64,000 nt of DNA, taken from Agelaius tricolor (taxonomy: Eukaryota > Chordata > Aves > Passeriformes > Icteridae). Within the stretch, counting starts at the first letter, position 1. Each line of letters starts with the position of its first letter. The DNA lies in assembly GCA_023055355.1 (NCBI GenBank), contig JALJCS010000016.1, positions 1,240,001 through 1,304,000 of the forward strand, in the 5' to 3' direction. Under the pieces are notes generated by a model. The model was not told the DNA's origin and did no database searches. It was given only the letters and a program-made list of their open reading frames with translations. Both the position numbers and the translations under genes were made by a program. Shown here piece after piece: positions 62,401-64,000 of this stretch.

Positions 62401-62900
62401 CCCATATCTGATAAAACAAACCCATTTTTAACTTTATAACAACACACGTGGCTCCTTGTGCTGAGCAGGAAGTCGATGTGGAGAGGGCTGGCACAAACAT
62501 CTCCCCAAAACCCACATCCAAGAGCAATATCTGACCAAATTATATCATGTTGTGCTTCCACCCTCTCCCAGGCTGGGCCCAAACGAGGGCTGTTGCTCAG
62601 AAAGGAAACTTTCCTGTGGGGGGAACTCCCAGAGGGGGAGCTCAGGCCTGAATTTAGGGATCCTGGAGCATTTGGGAACGTCACCCCAGCATGGCCCTGT
62701 GGGAAGTGCACACAAATGAGTTTGTGTAATTGTTAATGACGTGAGCGGTGTCAGGGGGTGACACATCCCTCATTTCCCTGCTCCCTGGATTTTCCCTCCT
62801 CTGGCACCCAGGCTCTGCTCACGCCGCTCGAGTTCACGCCCCGCCCTGGCGATTTCTGCAAACACTTACAGACATTTGCATTTCTCACCTCATTTTGGGG
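59425..62900. other. Upstream flank of PIAS1, no gene seen
   Basis: Unique AT-leaning sequence with a TATA-rich patch (60436-60500) and a T-run of about 24 (61414-61437). Open frames are short and unfamiliar. Confidence 0.55.
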
Positions 62901-62924
62901 CTGCCCTGCACACCTAGATTGTAT

Positions 62925-63385
62925 TCCTGGCCTGGAATGACAGAATTCCCACCTGTATTCCCAGCCTGGAATGACAGAATTCCCAGCCCAGAATGACAGA
63001 ATTCCCAGCCTGTATTCCCAGCCCAGAATGACAGAATTCCCAGCCTAGAATGACAGAATTCCCAGCCTCTATTCCCAGCCTGGAATGACAGAATTCCCAG
63101 CCCAGAATGACAGAATTCCCAGCTTTATTCCCAGCCTGGAGTGACAGAATTCCCAGCCCAGAATGACAGAATTCCCAGCTTTATTCCCAGCCTGGAGTGA
63201 CGGAATTCCCAGCCTCTATTCCCAGCCCAGAATGACAGAATTCCCAGCTTTATTCCCAGCCCAGAATGACAGAATTCCCACCTGTATTCCCAGTCTGGAA
63301 TGACAGAATTCCCAGCCTGTATTCCCAGCCCAGAATGACAGAATTCCCAAACTCTATTCCCAGCCTGGAGTGACAGAGTTCCCAG
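62925..63385. repeat. ~15-copy CCCAGCCTGGAATGACAGAATT array
   Basis: About 15 copies of AATGACAGAATTCCCAGCC alternate with CTGTATTCCCAGC inserts. The mix of one- and two-part units shows repeated unequal exchange. It lies 4 kb upstream of the PIAS1 start. Confidence 0.94.
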
Positions 63386-63584
63386 CCCAGCCGCTGTCAC
63401 TCCCCAGCCCCACAGGGCCCTGCAGCTGCAGGACAATGGCCGTGGCCACAACAATCAGCCCCTTCTTGCCCAGGATTTGCATTCCCGGGATGATCTTGGG
63501 TGGGAGGGGCTCCCAGTAGATCCCAGTATCCCCCAGTCCCCCATCCATGTCTGTACTGGTCTGGGCCACCTGCCTGCAGATGAG

Positions 63585-63850
63585 GGGGGGACACTGGGGA
63601 CGGGGCTGGGGACACCTGGACAGGGTTTGGGGACACCTGGGAATGCTGGGAACAGGGCTGGGGACACCCAGAGACACCAGGACCAGGACTGTGGACACGT
63701 GGGGTCATCAGGACCAGGGCTGGGGACACTGAGGGACATCAGGGACAGGGTGAGGGACACCTGGGGACATGGGGAAGGGGTTGAGGGGGGTCTAAGGGAC
63801 ACCTGGACGGGGTTTGGGGACGCCTGGGGACCTCAGGAGCAGATTTGGGG
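63585..63850. repeat. GGGGACACCTGGACAGGGTTT array
   Basis: Degenerate units of GGGGACACCTGGRMAGGG and CATCAGGACCAGGGCTGGG repeat about a dozen times. Confidence 0.85.
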
Positions 63851-63852
63851 AC

Positions 63853-63930
63853 AGCTGGAGGAGGAGGAGAGCTTTGAGGTGCCTTCCAGGCCCAACCATT
63901 CCAGGATTGTGGGAGCTGCTGGTTTGTACT
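63853..63930 (+). mobile_element. CR1 LINE 3' tail
   Basis: GAGGTGCCTTCCAGGCCCAA then CCATTCCAGGATTGTGGGAG matches the very end of CR1 in sense orientation. Confidence 0.65.
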
Positions 63931-64000
63931 GGGACGAGGTGTGGCCAGCCCAGGGGAGGTGACAGCGTTTCCTGCCCCAGCATCCTCCTCACCTTCGTTT

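Overview
The window is nuclear DNA from a bird, most likely a songbird. It holds one protein-coding gene, PIAS1 (an E3 SUMO ligase), complete and on the minus strand. The bird assignment rests on CR1-type LINE 3' fragments, a solo LTR of a kind I know from songbird genomes, and a dense load of GC-rich minisatellites; it is an inference. Fourteen coding exons run from the start codon at 59038 down to the stop at 4809. Joined at GT/AG boundaries whose phases all agree, they give 1,956 nt including the stop, a 651-residue protein. That matches the length of human PIAS1 as I remember it.

Layout from high to low coordinates (gene 5' to 3'): 59420-64000 is upstream flank with two tandem arrays and no gene I can support. 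58320-59420 is a CpG island with the promoter and exon 1. Intron 1 (22.8 kb) carries several arrays, including a G-run array, an LTR-like element, and an array touching the exon 2 acceptor. Exon 2 lies at 35747-36191. Intron 2 (12.6 kb) carries a nested 24-bp minisatellite and one copy of a dispersed repeat. Exons 3-6 lie between 20726 and 23151, followed by intron 6 with a solo LTR and partial tandem copies of exon 7. Exons 7-13 lie between 7170 and 17346. Intron 13 ends in a 27-unit array that touches the exon 14 acceptor. The 3' UTR and 3' flank (1-4808) hold a 1-kb minisatellite of 12/15-bp units, a CR1 fragment, an AT-rich island and a CACGTG-rich array.

The protein has the standard PIAS order: SAP domain (11-45), PINIT domain (about 124-288), SP-RING (about 320-405, with C351, H353, C374 and C377), an acidic SUMO-interaction motif near 458-473, and a Ser/Thr-rich tail. 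No second protein-coding gene could be supported.

The most unusual signal is not a protein. At three separate exons (2, 7 and 14) a tandem array sits directly on the 3' splice site. At exons 2 and 7 the repeat units carry copies of the acceptor plus the first bases of the exon. At exon 14 each unit carries a branch-point-like heptamer. I read this as repeated amplification of splice-acceptor DNA in one gene, producing decoy splice sites; whether they are used needs RNA data. Exon limits and repeat counts were made by eye, and family names for repeats come from memory without a database search.
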